Shown piece after piece: positions 26,260 to 38,164 of a stretch of 64,000 nt of DNA. The first letter of the stretch is position 1, and every line of letters starts with the position of its first letter. The notes under the pieces were generated by a model. That model had not been told where the DNA came from, made no database searches, and saw nothing but the letters and a program-made list of their open reading frames with translations. This DNA comes from Polytrichum commune (Eukaryota; Streptophyta; Polytrichopsida; Polytrichales; Polytrichaceae): positions 16,990,001-17,054,000 of the forward strand of contig OX485803.1 of NCBI GenBank assembly GCA_950295325.1. Reading direction: 5' to 3'. A program made the translations under genes and the position numbers.

Positions 26260-27220
26260 AACAAACCAACAAACCAAAAAGTGTCTCAATCCCGAGTCAC
26301 CAAAATCTCACTTTTCAAACTATTCCTTCAACCTTAGAAAGTGTTGCTCAGGTCATTTGGAGACCACTTGACCACTTCAAATTCAATAAACCCTCAAGAG
26401 AACAAATGTTTGAAATCTATGAATTTAGTATATTAGGGCAAAAATAATAAAATCTACAATTTTTCAATTTTCTAGAGATACAAATCCACATCAAATTGAA
26501 CCTTTCCTCCCCCCAAAAAATAAAAGTCCAAAATCCCGACATTTAGTGTCTCGGATCTGAGATACAAATTTCTCGTTTTTTTAGGATTTATTCTAGAGCA
26601 TTTGGAAGTGTTATTGAGGTCATTTGGAGCCCGGTTGACCAAATTTTAATCAAGGTCTTTTTACAAAAAAACAAATGGACATATATTGAATTTTAGTGTC
26701 TCAAATCCAAAACACAAATTTCTTATTTTTTGATTTATTCTAGAACCGTTGGAAATGTTGTTGGGTCATTTGCAGCCCACTTGACAATGATTAATGTAGT
26801 CATTTCTATGGGAAGAAATGAAAATATCTTGAAATTTAGTGTGTTGGATGTGAAACACAAATTTCTCATTTTTTGAAATTAATATATCACCTTAAGAAGC
26901 GATTTTGGGGTTGTTTGCAACCCACTTGACCAAATTTAATTTAGTTGTTTCATGTGAGTATGAAATTCCAACACCTTGATATCTAGTGTTTGGGATTCAA
27001 GACAACAAAACAATGACCTTATAGGTTTTTTTGAAAACACCAAGAAGCATCGGTGGTTCATTGTTTAGATCAATTGGAAAACATCTTGGTAAACATAACA
27101 TCATGAAAAATGATTAAAATGCCCAAAATTGTAATATTTGTAGTCTTGTTATGCTAGAGGTTGCTTTGTTGTGACTTTAGTTTGCTTATTTGGAGACCAC
27201 TTGAACAAATTGTATTATAA
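26260..27220 (+). repeat. Degenerate tandem repeat, period about 143-150 bp, about six units
   Basis: A TTTAGTGTCTCGGATCTGAG-like block recurs at 26541, 26691, 26834 and 26981 (spacings 150, 143, 147). A GGTCATTTGGAGCCCACTTG-like block recurs at 26351, 26618, 26763, 26909 and about 27184, where the long spacings are about two units. Units have diverged heavily. Confidence 0.75.
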
Positions 27221-29260
27221 CATTGAAATTTTTGAAATTTTTCATAATCTTCATGTTTTTACTTTTGGCACCAAGACAACATTTCTTCATTCTTTATGCA
27301 ATATGTGAAATTGGGTTTCTTTGGAGGCTTGTGCCTTTGAAGGTTTTGAAATTATTTATGCCTATTTGCCAAAGTGTCTTTATGTGCTTAATGTTAATCA
27401 CCTTCATATACCATCCCTCCTTGGAACAACCACAAGCAAAATAATATGGAAACTATGTTTGAATTTGCTTTTGCATATGTCAATGATCACAACCCCTTAA
27501 ATCAAATTTTCCTTCATAAGAAAGATGTTGGAAACAAAATAAAAGAACATTTGTAGATTTCTATGACTTTGTGTTGGAAAAAGATTGGTGGATTTCAACG
27601 AGTTGTCATTCTGTTGTCCTCTTGACACAATACTACTTCCAAATCTTAATTTCTTTGCTACTCTAAGTTCTTTCTCTTTAGTGATTGCAATGTTGAATTG
27701 TTTTTAGGCAACCACCTTGAAGAGAAAGAAAAGAAAAAATAACGCCCGTATCTTTATACCAGCATGAATGTGAGCCCGTTAACCTTGTATTGATCACGGT
27801 GTACCGTGATGCAATATAAGGTGATTTGCCTCCGTGGCAACCACCTTGAATGATAGGATTTGTTGTGTGGACTTGAGATTTTTCATCATGATGTTCCTCC
27901 ATTCAAAGCCCAATTTGGAATTTGTTTTCCAAAAAAATAAGAATGCAAAGTCATAATTGAACGTGGAGGAGGCCTTAGAAGTTTATTTTACTCTCACATT
28001 GGTGAGCATACACCTCATAAGTTATAAAGTGCTATAGAGAGGTGGCAGAGATAAAACATATGAATCAATGCAAATCCTAATTGGGGCCTTGACCACTCTT
28101 GCATTGATTGTCGTTGATGCTTGCGCATGTCCATGTTGGTATTTCTCATACTCTCAAGGTGTTTAAGCCCACATGGATTTCGTTGTGGTTTTGTTCAAGG
28201 CTCATACAAATTTATTGACCTCTCAACATTTCATTGCTAGGTGTCATCATTTATGAATCAATGCATAAATGCCAACATTTTGGGAATTAGTATCACATGC
28301 ACCAATTGGGATAATCAATGTAGGTATGATGACCCTTGGACGTTTACAATGTGCATGATGTCAGTGAGCTCGTGACCTCAAAATAACTATGACATCAGGT
28401 ATTTACATAATTCAGTTTGAATGTGGGGAATATCCAAGAATACTACATGAAATATTATCAATCCCAATATTTCATTCGGTCCCGGACTCGAGTTCAATCA
28501 GTTCACTCTCCATGGCATCTCTAGCTTCAGGCTTGAAACTTAAGATTTGAAATTTACAATGACAAGAGCTTTCCGAATGTTGTCTTGGCTTGGGGTCTAG
28601 AGTCCACCATTTGATAACACCTTCATTGTGTACAATAAGGGCTTGACACTGATGGTGAGTCTCTTATTGTCACCGCATATTAGAATGGAGAACTTTAAAA
28701 GAGTATGAGAAAGCACTTTGGATTGTTCAACATGGAATTCTTGGTCTGTTTGACGGTACCTGGCATGTTAGATGTTTTTTTTTTTTATCTACACTAGATA
28801 TAGGCTCGTGTTACTTTGATTGAGATGCACCCATCAATGTTCTTACTTTCCCCAAACAAACTCTCACGCAGGCTTTTGTTTTGGTGGTGGTGTGGTTCTT
28901 ACGTGGTTCCTCTAACAACTTGTTTTTGTTTCAATTTGGTCTTCCCCCCCCCCCCTTCCTATTTAACCACATAACAAACAACCACAAAAGTCATAAGTAG
29001 CGAATATGAAGCACTTCATTCAAAGGACTCACTTTAGATTATAAACGAGGATCGTGACTTTCATACTTTATACAATGACTCTCATACACAACTCATCTTT
29101 GGATGTTCTGAAATGTCATTTAGTTAAATCGTTGACAACAAACTACACCCCACCCTCTTTATCTAATGTAGATAAAGAACTAATGTAATATATATATAGA
29201 CAAAAGGGCAAACCACCAATGCCATAAGTTAATCATTTGTTTCTTAAAGGAAGACACAAC
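27220..29260. other. No gene recognised
   Basis: AT-rich sequence. GGCAACCACCTTGAA occurs twice (about 27707 and 27836), and a weak relative of the foldback MITE lies at about 28410-28470. Confidence 0.35.
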
Positions 29261-29264
29261 CACT

Positions 29265-29680
29265 TCAAGGAGAGGCAAAGCCCCTCAAGAGTGCCCCATG
29301 GTAAAGGAGCCTAAATCCAAAGATATTTGTATTTATAGGGCGAGGGGGTGAGATACATATATGAGTTTGCACTATGTCCTTATAAGCACTAATCCATGTA
29401 GTACATAACAAATGAGATTCCTTTTTGTGTGTCATTATAAATAAGTAGGAATGTCTATAACAATACCATGGATAATCGGTCTTGAGGAAATTTAAACATC
29501 CTAGACCAAACCTCGTGATGTGTTGGAAAACCATCTCAAATGTATGGATCGTGAGACCCATGTTTTCACCTTCAAATATTTTTGCATTCCATCTCACAAA
29601 GTGGGCATGTCTTCCAGTCCATTATCGACATATCCAAAACGTCCATTGTTTAGTCACTGGAAGCATTTTCATGATCGGAG
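29265..29680 (-). pseudogene. Possible LINE fragment
   Basis: The minus frame reads GRHAHFVRWNAKIFEGENMG, reminiscent of the W..RN..iF block downstream of plant LINE reverse transcriptase. A 56-bp direct repeat flanks the area (about 29238-29293 and 29880-29935). The match is short and the identity tentative. Confidence 0.3.
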
Positions 29681-30134
29681 TTGTACGCAAATTTTTGGGA
29701 TATTATTGTGAATCTATATCAAAACTAACATGTCTCGGCCCCACAATACCCAATGGACCTTTTTCTTGATACTACTAGATGTTAACTTGCTCGGCAAACT
29801 AATCTTGTGATATTCATAATTTTGTTTCTTCTTCTTTTTTGATTGAGATAGAAGGCTAAAAAACCGGCATCATAAATGAATTAAGAAACAAGGAAGACAC
29901 ACCCACTCATAGGGGAGTTGTGGCCCCTCAAGAGTGTCACAACAACATGTAAAAGTAAGACCAACCTACAACACCAACCATGAACAACTCACCGACCTGC
30001 CACCAAGGACAACCCCCAGTACCACTACCATGATCACCACCCAAACCATCAAGAGCAAAAGAACTAAGAATGACTTTTCAATGCAAACTAATTGTAATAC
30101 CATGTCCCTTGCAAAGAATCGTTTGTGGCCCCCC

Positions 30135-30747
30135 CACGGGTAGATCACTCTAAGGCATTTTTGTGCACCACGTGCGGCTGGGGTTTTTTTTGTTTTGGGG
30201 CTATTTACCTTCAAGGGTTGAATTAAAGCCTCCCTATAATTACTTAAATTTCAAAAATGGCCCATTTGTTTGCACCCTTCCATTACTTATATTGTCCAAG
30301 TCGCTGCAATTTTTTGTACTCTATATTCCTTTTAAGTAATAAAAACTAATCTAATTCCTAACGCAATTGACGAGTGTTGAGGGAAAGCATGGAAACAAAG
30401 AAGGGTGCAAACAATAACACCATTGCAAACAGAGTTATGAAGAAAACACATAGGAGACCATAGCAAAGTAATACCAATTATCATCCATCCCCGTGAGTCC
30501 TAAACCCATTTACATACCATACTAAACATATTTTTCTAGGATCCTTATCTTCAGCCCCTACATTAATTTTACAAAAAAGAATGGCCCACGTTTTATGTCC
30601 ATCTAACTTACTTATAATGGGATTGTCTACATTTAATGGCCCCTTCATTATTTGGAATTCCTTTATAATTTTTATTTCAAATGATTTTAATCCTCTCTAT
30701 ATTATGCCGCACGTCGTTTTTAAAATGAACTAAGTGATCTACCCGTG
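30135..30747. mobile_element. TIR element, 613 bp, CACGGGTAGATCACT ends
   Basis: The left arm 30135-30178 and right arm 30706-30747 are inverted relatives over about 42 nt, both beginning CACGGGTAGATCACT and ending ACGTGCGGC. Both ends abut C runs (7 and 13 nt), which may be the target or part of the end. The superfamily is uncertain. Confidence 0.6.
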
Positions 30748-30788
30748 CCCCCCCCCCCCCATGTGCAATCAAAAGTGCTAAGAATGCT

Positions 30789-31130
30789 TTATTTTGCAAA
30801 GGGGCATATGTTGATGAGTTCGAGCGATTTCTCCCAAGCCATTTTACCATAGGGTATGCATTCATTCCATATAGTATGCTTGACCCTCATGTCGTGCCAT
30901 TGGTTTTGGTTAAAGACCATGCCATTATGTTCAATCCAAATGGTCCACATGGAAATGCCCCATATTGGATGTAAAATCTTGAACCAATCCTTGAATTTAT
31001 TCCAAATGTAGGTTAAGCTCTTCATTAACTCATGCTTCTTTAAGCTCCATCATGATGAACCTAATCCAACTTCATGCTACCTTGGCTTGGATGGAGTCCC
31101 AAAATTTATGCTTAATCATCTTACTACATT
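30789..31130 (-). pseudogene. LINE ORF2 C-terminal fragment
   Basis: The minus frame reads LHPIWGISMWTIWIEHNGMV followed by FNQNQWHDMRVKHTIWNECI. It is preceded, across stops, by KMIKHKFWDSIQAKVA. This order matches the region after reverse transcriptase in plant LINEs, and the fragment resembles the debris at 3.2 kb. No reverse transcriptase core is legible nearby. Confidence 0.6.
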
Positions 31131-31131
31131 G

Positions 31132-31776
31132 TTTTGTCTAATTAGTGTGTCCCACACTAATTCCCAATTACCCGCAATATTTTTTAATTATAATTTGAAC
31201 TTGTCCACTGTAATTTCCATTGTGAAAAATTAGTATGGGATTTTTTGTTTGTATATTTGGATGATGATTTTTTTTAATTGTTATCTAATTATATTTTGCA
31301 AGTATCCTCAATCAAACATGTGCATTTGCAAGAAATGTTGAAAAATCAAAGATGAGCAATATTGATAACCAAAATCCAATAACTTAAAATACCCCAGCGA
31401 ATAGCCCAATGATTGACCTTCTCAGCTTATCTATCCAAGACCTAATCTGTCAAGTGCAACCCAGCCTAACAACAAAGACGAGTTGAACGACCAAACAAAC
31501 TCTAAAAATAGACACATACTTACTTTAGTCATTATAAAACATGTTCTCCTTTGTTAAGCTCAGCAACAAAGAAAAAGATCAACATTACAATATGCGTTCA
31601 AATCTTGTTTGTGCTCAAACCTAATTTGTGTCCAATGGTGCACCACAAAGCACCATAACGTACACGGATGAAGTAGTATGGGATGACAAAACGAACTTCA
31701 TCCAAAATGATGTCAAATACTCAAAAATTAATGTGGGCCACACTAATTTCCAACCCACACTGATTAGACAAAACCA
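31132..31776. mobile_element. Possible TIR element, about 645 bp
   Basis: The left end GTTTTGTCTAATTAGTGTG and the right end in reverse complement GTTTTGTCTAATCAGTGTG match, and both continue into CACACTAATTCCCAA-like sequence. No clear target duplication was found. Confidence 0.45.
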
Positions 31777-32469
31777 TGGTATGGTAATAGAGGGCGCATA
31801 AAACGCATCGTGTGGAGATGATGGCCAGGGGGAGATCCTAGCCCTCCAAACAACGACTACGATCGCTTGATGCCGCATGGACGAAAGGGAAGTTGTGTTC
31901 ACTGCAACATGGGATCCCAAATACTGGACCAACAGAAACCCTAATTGTCAGAAGAAAGGAGCCCCTTCCACTTTTGGGTGCCCAACCGAAGTGTGGTTGG
32001 GGCCTGCAACGAACACCTGCTAGTTACAGAGGCACCAGTTGAAGCTCAAGACATTGAGGATGTTACCCATCATTTGAGAACAATTGATAGAATATACCCT
32101 AATTTAATAAAGGAAACCCCAAAAGATGATGCCCACATGTGACCCATCTGGACTTGGGAAAACAATAGGATATCGATCTGCCCGGACACTGCCTGTCCTC
32201 GTGAGGAGAGCCCTTTCTGAAACATCTTTCTGGCACTTAAAAAACGTGAAGGATCATGACACCGATTGTTAGCATTTAAGCTACTGAAATGCAGATAGAT
32301 ACCACTACAGTATAGTAGCTTCGTGTAAGTGAGGGTGTCCAAGGACCACTTCACACACGAGCCAAGAGCCGTGACCATGAAATTGTGAGAGCCCAAAAGA
32401 AAAAGTGTCTAAAGGCCGTCCCAACAAACCTCCAAAATCGTGTAGTGTGGTCGCGGATCCTCAAGTGTA

Positions 32470-32950
32470 CAGTAGCCTCCCGCCTAAGTACGCACCCGTT
32501 TAAGTACGCGTCCCGGTAAAGTACGCATTATTTCTCGAAAAAATAGGGTTCATGTTTATTTAGTTCAACATGTCATGGATTGTCATTTGGCACAAGTTTT
32601 GAAGATTCTTGCATTTGGCTTTCAAGGTGACAACCCGGACCTTACTTTGAAACGATTCAAACAACTTTCTAAGATCATCGAATGTTTCCCCAACCTCTTC
32701 TCAAACTTCGGAGCAGAGCAACTGATCCTCTATATCAACCACTTGCTTATAAAGTGACTCGAATCCGTCTTGCTCGGCTTCACTATGATCTCACATCGAT
32801 GGGACTCATTGAGGCGTTTCCCGTTCGATTTCTTTGACATTGCAGCCGAATCAAGCGATTAGGAACCCTAAACCCTAAAGTGTGCACCTACCGGCTAAGT
32901 ACGCACAATCCTCCCAGGTTCAAGTTGCGTACTTAGGCGGGAGGCTACTG
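32470..32950 (-). mobile_element. Pogo-like (Tc1/mariner) deletion derivative nested in MITE A
   Basis: The terminal inverted repeats CAGTAGCCTCCCGCCTAAG are perfect at both ends, with a TA duplication on each side (32468-32469, 32951-32952). Copy 1 of the host MITE shows the empty site as a single TA. The minus strand carries the two ends of a pogo transposase fused across a central deletion (see 32560-32840). Confidence 0.92.
32560..32840 (-). pseudogene. Internally deleted pogo-like transposase
   Basis: From ATG at 32838-32840, the minus strand encodes MSKKSNGKRLNESHRCEIIV, the start of a CENP-B/psq-type helix-turn-helix domain. After a deletion and frame changes it reads DIEDQLLCSEV, FDDLRKLFESFQ and MTIHDMLN, ending at TAA (32560-32562). 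The same N- and C-terminal blocks occur in the elements at 37.0 and 41.2 kb. The whole DDE catalytic core is missing. Confidence 0.65.
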
Positions 32951-33329
32951 TAGTGTGAAGTCGTATGTGACCGGGCCTTCAACTGCATGCTATTTCAACG
33001 AATTTCTATTCACACGAGTCCTCACATATGATAAAATAGAATAAATCAACGGTTGTGAGCATTCGGAGTGCCATGATCTCTTGCTTTTTTGTGTTAGGCC
33101 TACCTCCAAGAGATGGTTTTTGAAAACAGTCCAAGTGACCATGAAACGTGATCCAGTTGGTGCCGTGTAGGACTCCACGTGGACTTTACACCCATCTTGC
33201 ATTCACATACTTTGTTGGTCCCTCAAGTGTAGTGCGAAGTGAACTTGGACCGGCTCCGCCTCTTCCACCAATGAGAGTGCTTGAAGTGTAATGGTCACGG
33301 GCTCTCAGTCTCGTGTGTCCAGTGGCCCT

Positions 33330-34270
33330 AAACACCAGCTAATTTCCTCATGTCATGGGCTTCGCTATCACTCTTCATCTAACTTAACTTAGTTTCTTCA
33401 TTATTTGGGTAGGCAAGCCTCCTTGCTGTTGATTCTTTTTCACAAGTATAACTTAACCATGAGAGTGGTGCGATGAGTGTGTATGTATTGTGGCATCTCA
33501 TGAATTGATGAGTCAAAATGGATGGGGAGCAGGTGTTGGAGGATCTAGCCATCTAACTTAGCCTGCTTGCTGGATCTAAGCTTACTCTATATTATATAAG
33601 CTTAAGTCTACATTGGAATTTGGACTGCAGGAGGCCGCGTTGAGGAAAGTGCAACTTGAATCTAAGTTATCTTTCACAATTGGTGGGCCTTGAAAGCAAG
33701 CATAGTAAAAGAGCAACCCTAGCAATCATTCATGTTATTAGGGGCAAGCTTATGATTGTGAAGTCACTCAACCTTTCACTTGCAGTCCACCTCCGAATAA
33801 TGCGACACCTCGATCATACGATGCATTTTTCCATTGACCAAACTTTGTTAGTGTTAATTTGCTCCGACAATACGACTAAGATGCTCGTAATCCAACATTT
33901 TTAACGCACAGTTAGTCATATAATAGAGGTATTTAATGTGTGCATGTGGTGGGGTCCATGTTAGACTTTGCCTTGGGATGAGGGAGTACATGGTGAATTC
34001 ATCAATGGGTTAACTCAAGTTAACTCAAATCAATTGTTTCAAACCTTCGTTCAAAATATTCACTTTACTTTGAAGTCTTTGGGTTTGGATGGAGGTTGAA
34101 GGGTTTAGTGATTGTTGGATTTGCAAACTATAATTATGGGTTTGTTGATTTCTCTTCTTGATTCAAAATTTGTCTTCACACTTGAACCTCGCATCTCTTT
34201 AGATTGGAAATTTCAATCCTCATTGACTTGTACTCCTAGATTTGCCCATGCCACTCTTCAATTTCTTGGC
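33330..34270. other. No gene recognised
   Basis: AT-rich sequence. The plus-strand frame at 33656-33904 has no motif. It may include the unreadable N-terminal part of the pogo remnant that follows. Confidence 0.3.
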
Positions 34271-34279
34271 TCTAAAGGT

Positions 34280-35500
34280 GACAGTAGAATTGAGTGGTTG
34301 GTGCTTTTCATTTCGGTTATATTTTCAACAATTTCAATGTTGATGACCATGTCTCCACACAAAACAACTTGCACAAAATTCGGTAAGCACTAACCTCCTC
34401 CGCGTTGGTCACAGTGCCAAAAGATATTTACAATATGGTTGAGATAGGTTCATTTTATTGTGGCCAACCAAACAAGCGCAAGGAAAAGTTTGTGAGTACA
34501 AAATTCAGGAAGGATTGTCTCACTCTTGCTCTTGCTATGAACATGACAAGCATTGACAAGTTGAAGTTTGTGATTATTTACAAATCTCTACGCCCAAGAT
34601 GCTTTGGAAGGTGGTTGCCAACAAATTATGTGTGGTGGTTTGCAAACCAAATGGCATGGATGACATCATGTGTATTTGAGAGTTGGACGATGAGCCTCAA
34701 TGTATATTCCAAATCTCATAAGCGGAAAGTACTTTTAATTATGGACAAATTTGTTACTCATTCCCTTGAGGATGTTGATAGGGATGAATAATTTGGTTTT
34801 CAACCTTACAATTGAGCAATATTGCTACTACTATTGTTTTCCTACCACCTAACATTACAAGTGTGGTACATACCTTGAATTAGTTCAAGAAATGTTTTTT
34901 GGAACGGTTTCTCTCTCCGTTTGATTACTCTACTACTCACCATGACATGAGGAATATAATGCCTAATGAAGGCATGTTGTTATGTGGTGCTCTCAAGTGT
35001 GGAGAGACATGAATCCCCAAATCATACGAAACAACTAGAGGATGTCCAGGATTTTACTTGCAAATTGGAGTGTTGATTTTGCCATGAATCATGAATATGG
35101 GATTTCGAGAATGAAAGAAACAACAAATGAAATGACAAGTCACATTTCCTCTTTGATATTGTAAGTGAAGAAATGCCTATTGAAGAATATGTGCAATTGG
35201 TACAACATGGTTGAATTGGTGGATTTGGCATGGGGTATAAAAACCCATTCGGGTTTAAATTTGAACGAAGAGCCAATGGAGGGAATGATGTGGATGACAA
35301 ACCAACACCAGTAGTCAAGCTTCCTCAAACCCATGAGTATGCCCAATTACTATCAAATCTAAGCATCCTTCCGAGTTTTCGGTTGTAAATGTGATGAACA
35401 TGCAATCTTTTATGGATAAATTGAACAAGATGTTAATGTCCAACATCAAGAAACATCATCAAGAAATAACAAATTCTTATTTTCGAGGTGTGTGATATGA
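34280..35500 (+). pseudogene. Pogo/Tigger-family DDE transposase remnant
   Basis: The main frame (34405-34791) reads DIYNMVEIGSFYCGQPNK, NMTSIDKLKFVIIYKSLRPR, CFGRWLPTNYVWW, ANQMAWMTSCVFESW and KRKVLLIMDKFVTHSLEDV, the catalytic core of a CENP-B/pogo transposase. A frameshift leads to NIATTIVFLPPNITSVV (about 34820-34865) and a C-terminal tail (HEYAQLLSN, then NMQSFMDKLNKML, about 35325-35470). Against the family pattern, the first catalytic Asp (YNmDEtG) is Val, DN of the second motif is DK, and the third Asp after LPPN.TS appears as Asn. The enzyme is therefore dead. No TIRs were found around it. Confidence 0.85.
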
Positions 35501-35950
35501 TGAAGACATCATCATGGGACTATAAATTCTTTTAACTTCATATTGCGTGATGTTGTGAGCATATTTCTTTAATAATTATGTCCTTTCATACATATGTATC
35601 TTCATTGTGTACACAAAATGACATTTTTCATTGAAATAGGCCATTTTTGTAAAAATCTTGGCAATACGACATTTGAGGCCAAAATGTCATATTATGCAAA
35701 ATATGACATTTGGATAATACGTTATTTTATTGGGTGACCAAATGTGTCATATTGAAGGGGAAGAACAATAGATGGATACATACTATTTGCCCTTGATAAG
35801 TGTTACTCTGTAAAGTATTAAAATCACATATGTGTTAAGGAAAATTGCACTCCCTAAAAAACCTCCAAGAATATACTAGTAATACTTATTTCATCTACTA
35901 GATTAAGAATTTCTTTCTTCTAAATTCACTTATTGAGGGCATAATGTACT

Positions 35951-36033
35951 AGTAAATTGGGCTCCCAACAATTTACTTAACCTACTATACATTTTACAGC
36001 AGGTTAAGTAAATTGATGGGAGCCCAATTTACT
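35951..36033. repeat. 33-bp inverted repeat (hairpin, 17-nt loop, one mismatch)
   Basis: Arms 35951-35983 and 36001-36033 are complementary at 32 of 33 positions, beginning AGTAAATTGGGCTCCCA. It could be a small foldback element or a pre-miRNA-like hairpin. Confidence 0.93.
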
Positions 36034-36039
36034 TGGAGT

Positions 36040-37015
36040 TATTGCATCAACAATCATGACTTGTTGGAAATGTAGCAAGTGCATACCAAGAATCCGTTCT
36101 TTCATTATGCTTAAGATGTATGATGACATTTACATCTTATGAATTTTTATACTTTATTTATATAAGTGTTCATTTTTTAAATTCCAAAGTCACATAAGTG
36201 TTATAAATTGTCGATGCTACCCCCGACAAGTGTTAAGGTGTTAACACCACATAATACTTATAAGTTTCCTTGCTCCAAATTATTAACATATATCGAGGGT
36301 GAACTGTAGCACTGAGACTAAATTTATACTAGGGTTGCCTTGCATACGTTCCAAGCTGCCTTTTATTATACAACTTATAATACACGGTATGGGTTGATTT
36401 TTTATTTGTGCAACGCTATTGAGTTTTGTTAAGGTATTTATTTCTACTAACATAGCACAAATATCCAGTGTACAAATTGAATTAAAAAATTCAACTTACT
36501 GGATGAAAAATAATATTCTAAGTAAAATATAATAATATCCCATTGCAAAGATTTGTATAGCATTTTTCCACACTAGATTACTATTATCAATGTAGCAGGT
36601 GCATACAATGAATTAGTGGCAGGTCTTTGTTTTACGAGACCCAATGCACATGGGCTTTGATGTTAAAATATAGCCACCATATAATGCTTCGGGTTCATAC
36701 TAAATATGGTAGCATGGTTGCAAAATTATTTTGATGTGCTCAATCTCATTTTTCAACACACATCTCAAATTCATATGACAATTAGTTATCTAATCTCTAT
36801 TGAACTCCAAATATTGTGAGGAAAATGGATATGGACACAATTTGGCAATTATCGCACACTAATTTTGTGTTTCGCAACCTATGAGAAGTGGGTGAAGAGT
36901 TTAAAGTGACCATTAAACACATGCTCACTTTATTTGTCACTAACATTCCCCTTCTCCTTTGCTAAGTTGTCTAGTTTTGTCCTATTGCAACTTAATTGTA
37001 CAACATAATACAGTT
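36040..37015. other. No gene recognised
   Basis: AT-rich intergenic sequence without legible motifs. Confidence 0.4.
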
Positions 37016-37020
37016 TAGTA

Positions 37021-37651
37021 CAATAATATCCCGCTTAACTATGCACTTCGAACCAAAGCCGTTGGTGCGCACTTAGTCGATAGGCGTGTACTTTACTCAT
37101 ATCGCTTTCTAGACCTTATGATTTGATGAATTGCAATGCGAAACAAATGAAACCTGAGACAACCCATTTGACCGAAGTCCAACGATGTGAAAGTATTGCA
37201 AAGTTTAGCAAACTGAACGCGCCGAGCAAGTGGGCATTGGGGCGGGAGTATGAAGTCAACGAAGGCGCCATCCAAAAAAAGTTTGGGACCATGGGGGGAA
37301 CACACTGCAACGAAATCCAACCTACCGAGACATTTGTTGAATTTTGAAAGTGCTACCAACTTCAAAAGCTTTGAAGCTCTACACAACATTGTGCTCAACA
37401 TCAACAACCAATTGCTTTGCTCCGATGTTCAAACGGAAGCCGCACTGATGTACGATGAACTACGGTGATCGCTTGAAACGGTTTAGCGAAACAACAACAA
37501 ATCAACATGGAATGCCAAGCGTAAAAAAACTCATGCATTCGCAACAAATGACTCTGCATGACATGTTCAAACAATAAAATATGAACCCCAATTTTTTGTC
37601 ATAAAAAATCACACATTCACCCGGAATGCGTATTTAACCGGGAGATTACTG
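37021..37651 (+). mobile_element. Pogo-like deletion derivative B (631 bp)
   Basis: The left end CAATAATATCCCGCTTAACT and the right end in reverse complement CAGTAATCTCCCGGTTAAAT are related. TA precedes the left end; CA follows the right end, where TA is expected. The plus frame at 37123-37347 encodes LTEVQRCESIAKFSKLNAPS followed by KWALGREYEVNEGAIQKKFG, a clear CENP-B/psq-type helix-turn-helix. A C-terminal block (LNINNQLLCSDVQTEAALMY) follows at about 37390-37450. The DDE core is deleted. Confidence 0.85.
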
Positions 37652-38130
37652 CACTTTTAACAGTATTATTTCCCCCCTACAGATCATTTCATAGTGAAAT
37701 GAGCTGAGCCTTACGAAACATATTGAATCACACACACAGTCTATCAAATGTTGTGACAACTTAGGTCTTCTATCTCTGAATGTCCTGATGCAAAATCTTA
37801 GCTGTTCCCACACTCTATTATATATAATACACTATGTCAGGTGGATCGTGTGATCTCCGAACGGCTGCAAAGCACATCATCTTCTTGTGGTTTGTGAAAT
37901 CATTTCCGTATTCAGCTCCATAGCCAACATTGCTGTCATGCTACAAATGGCTGCTAATGGGTTTCAGGATAAGGTTCTCTCTCAGGGCATTGCAAACCGC
38001 AGGTGCTCTCAAAGGCTCAAAAGGTTGCTAGAACCCACACTTTTATTAACACGATGCTTCTCTGAGCCATGTGGGAGTGGATAATAAGCCCTTCACCTCA
38101 CTGACCTGGTTACTGTGACAGACGAGACTC

Positions 38131-38164
38131 TGTGTGTGTGTGTGTGTGTGTATGTGTGTGTGTG
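38131..38164 (+). repeat. (TG)n microsatellite, one interruption
   Basis: TG dinucleotides with a single TA change at about 38151. Confidence 0.95.

Larger units (their letters stand above)
32343..33328. mobile_element. MITE family A, copy 2 (986 bp including a nested 481-bp element)
   Basis: It aligns end to end with 17421-17919 apart from the nested insertion at 32470-32950. Flanking triplets are CAA (32340-32342) and TAA (33329-33331), a possible TAA duplication with one change. Without the insert the element is about 503 bp, the same as copy 1. Confidence 0.8.

Noticed and set aside
35600-35760. Repeated AAATGTCAT / ATGACATTT words as a MITE
   Set aside because: Several short inverted words exist, but no consistent outer ends or target duplication could be defined.
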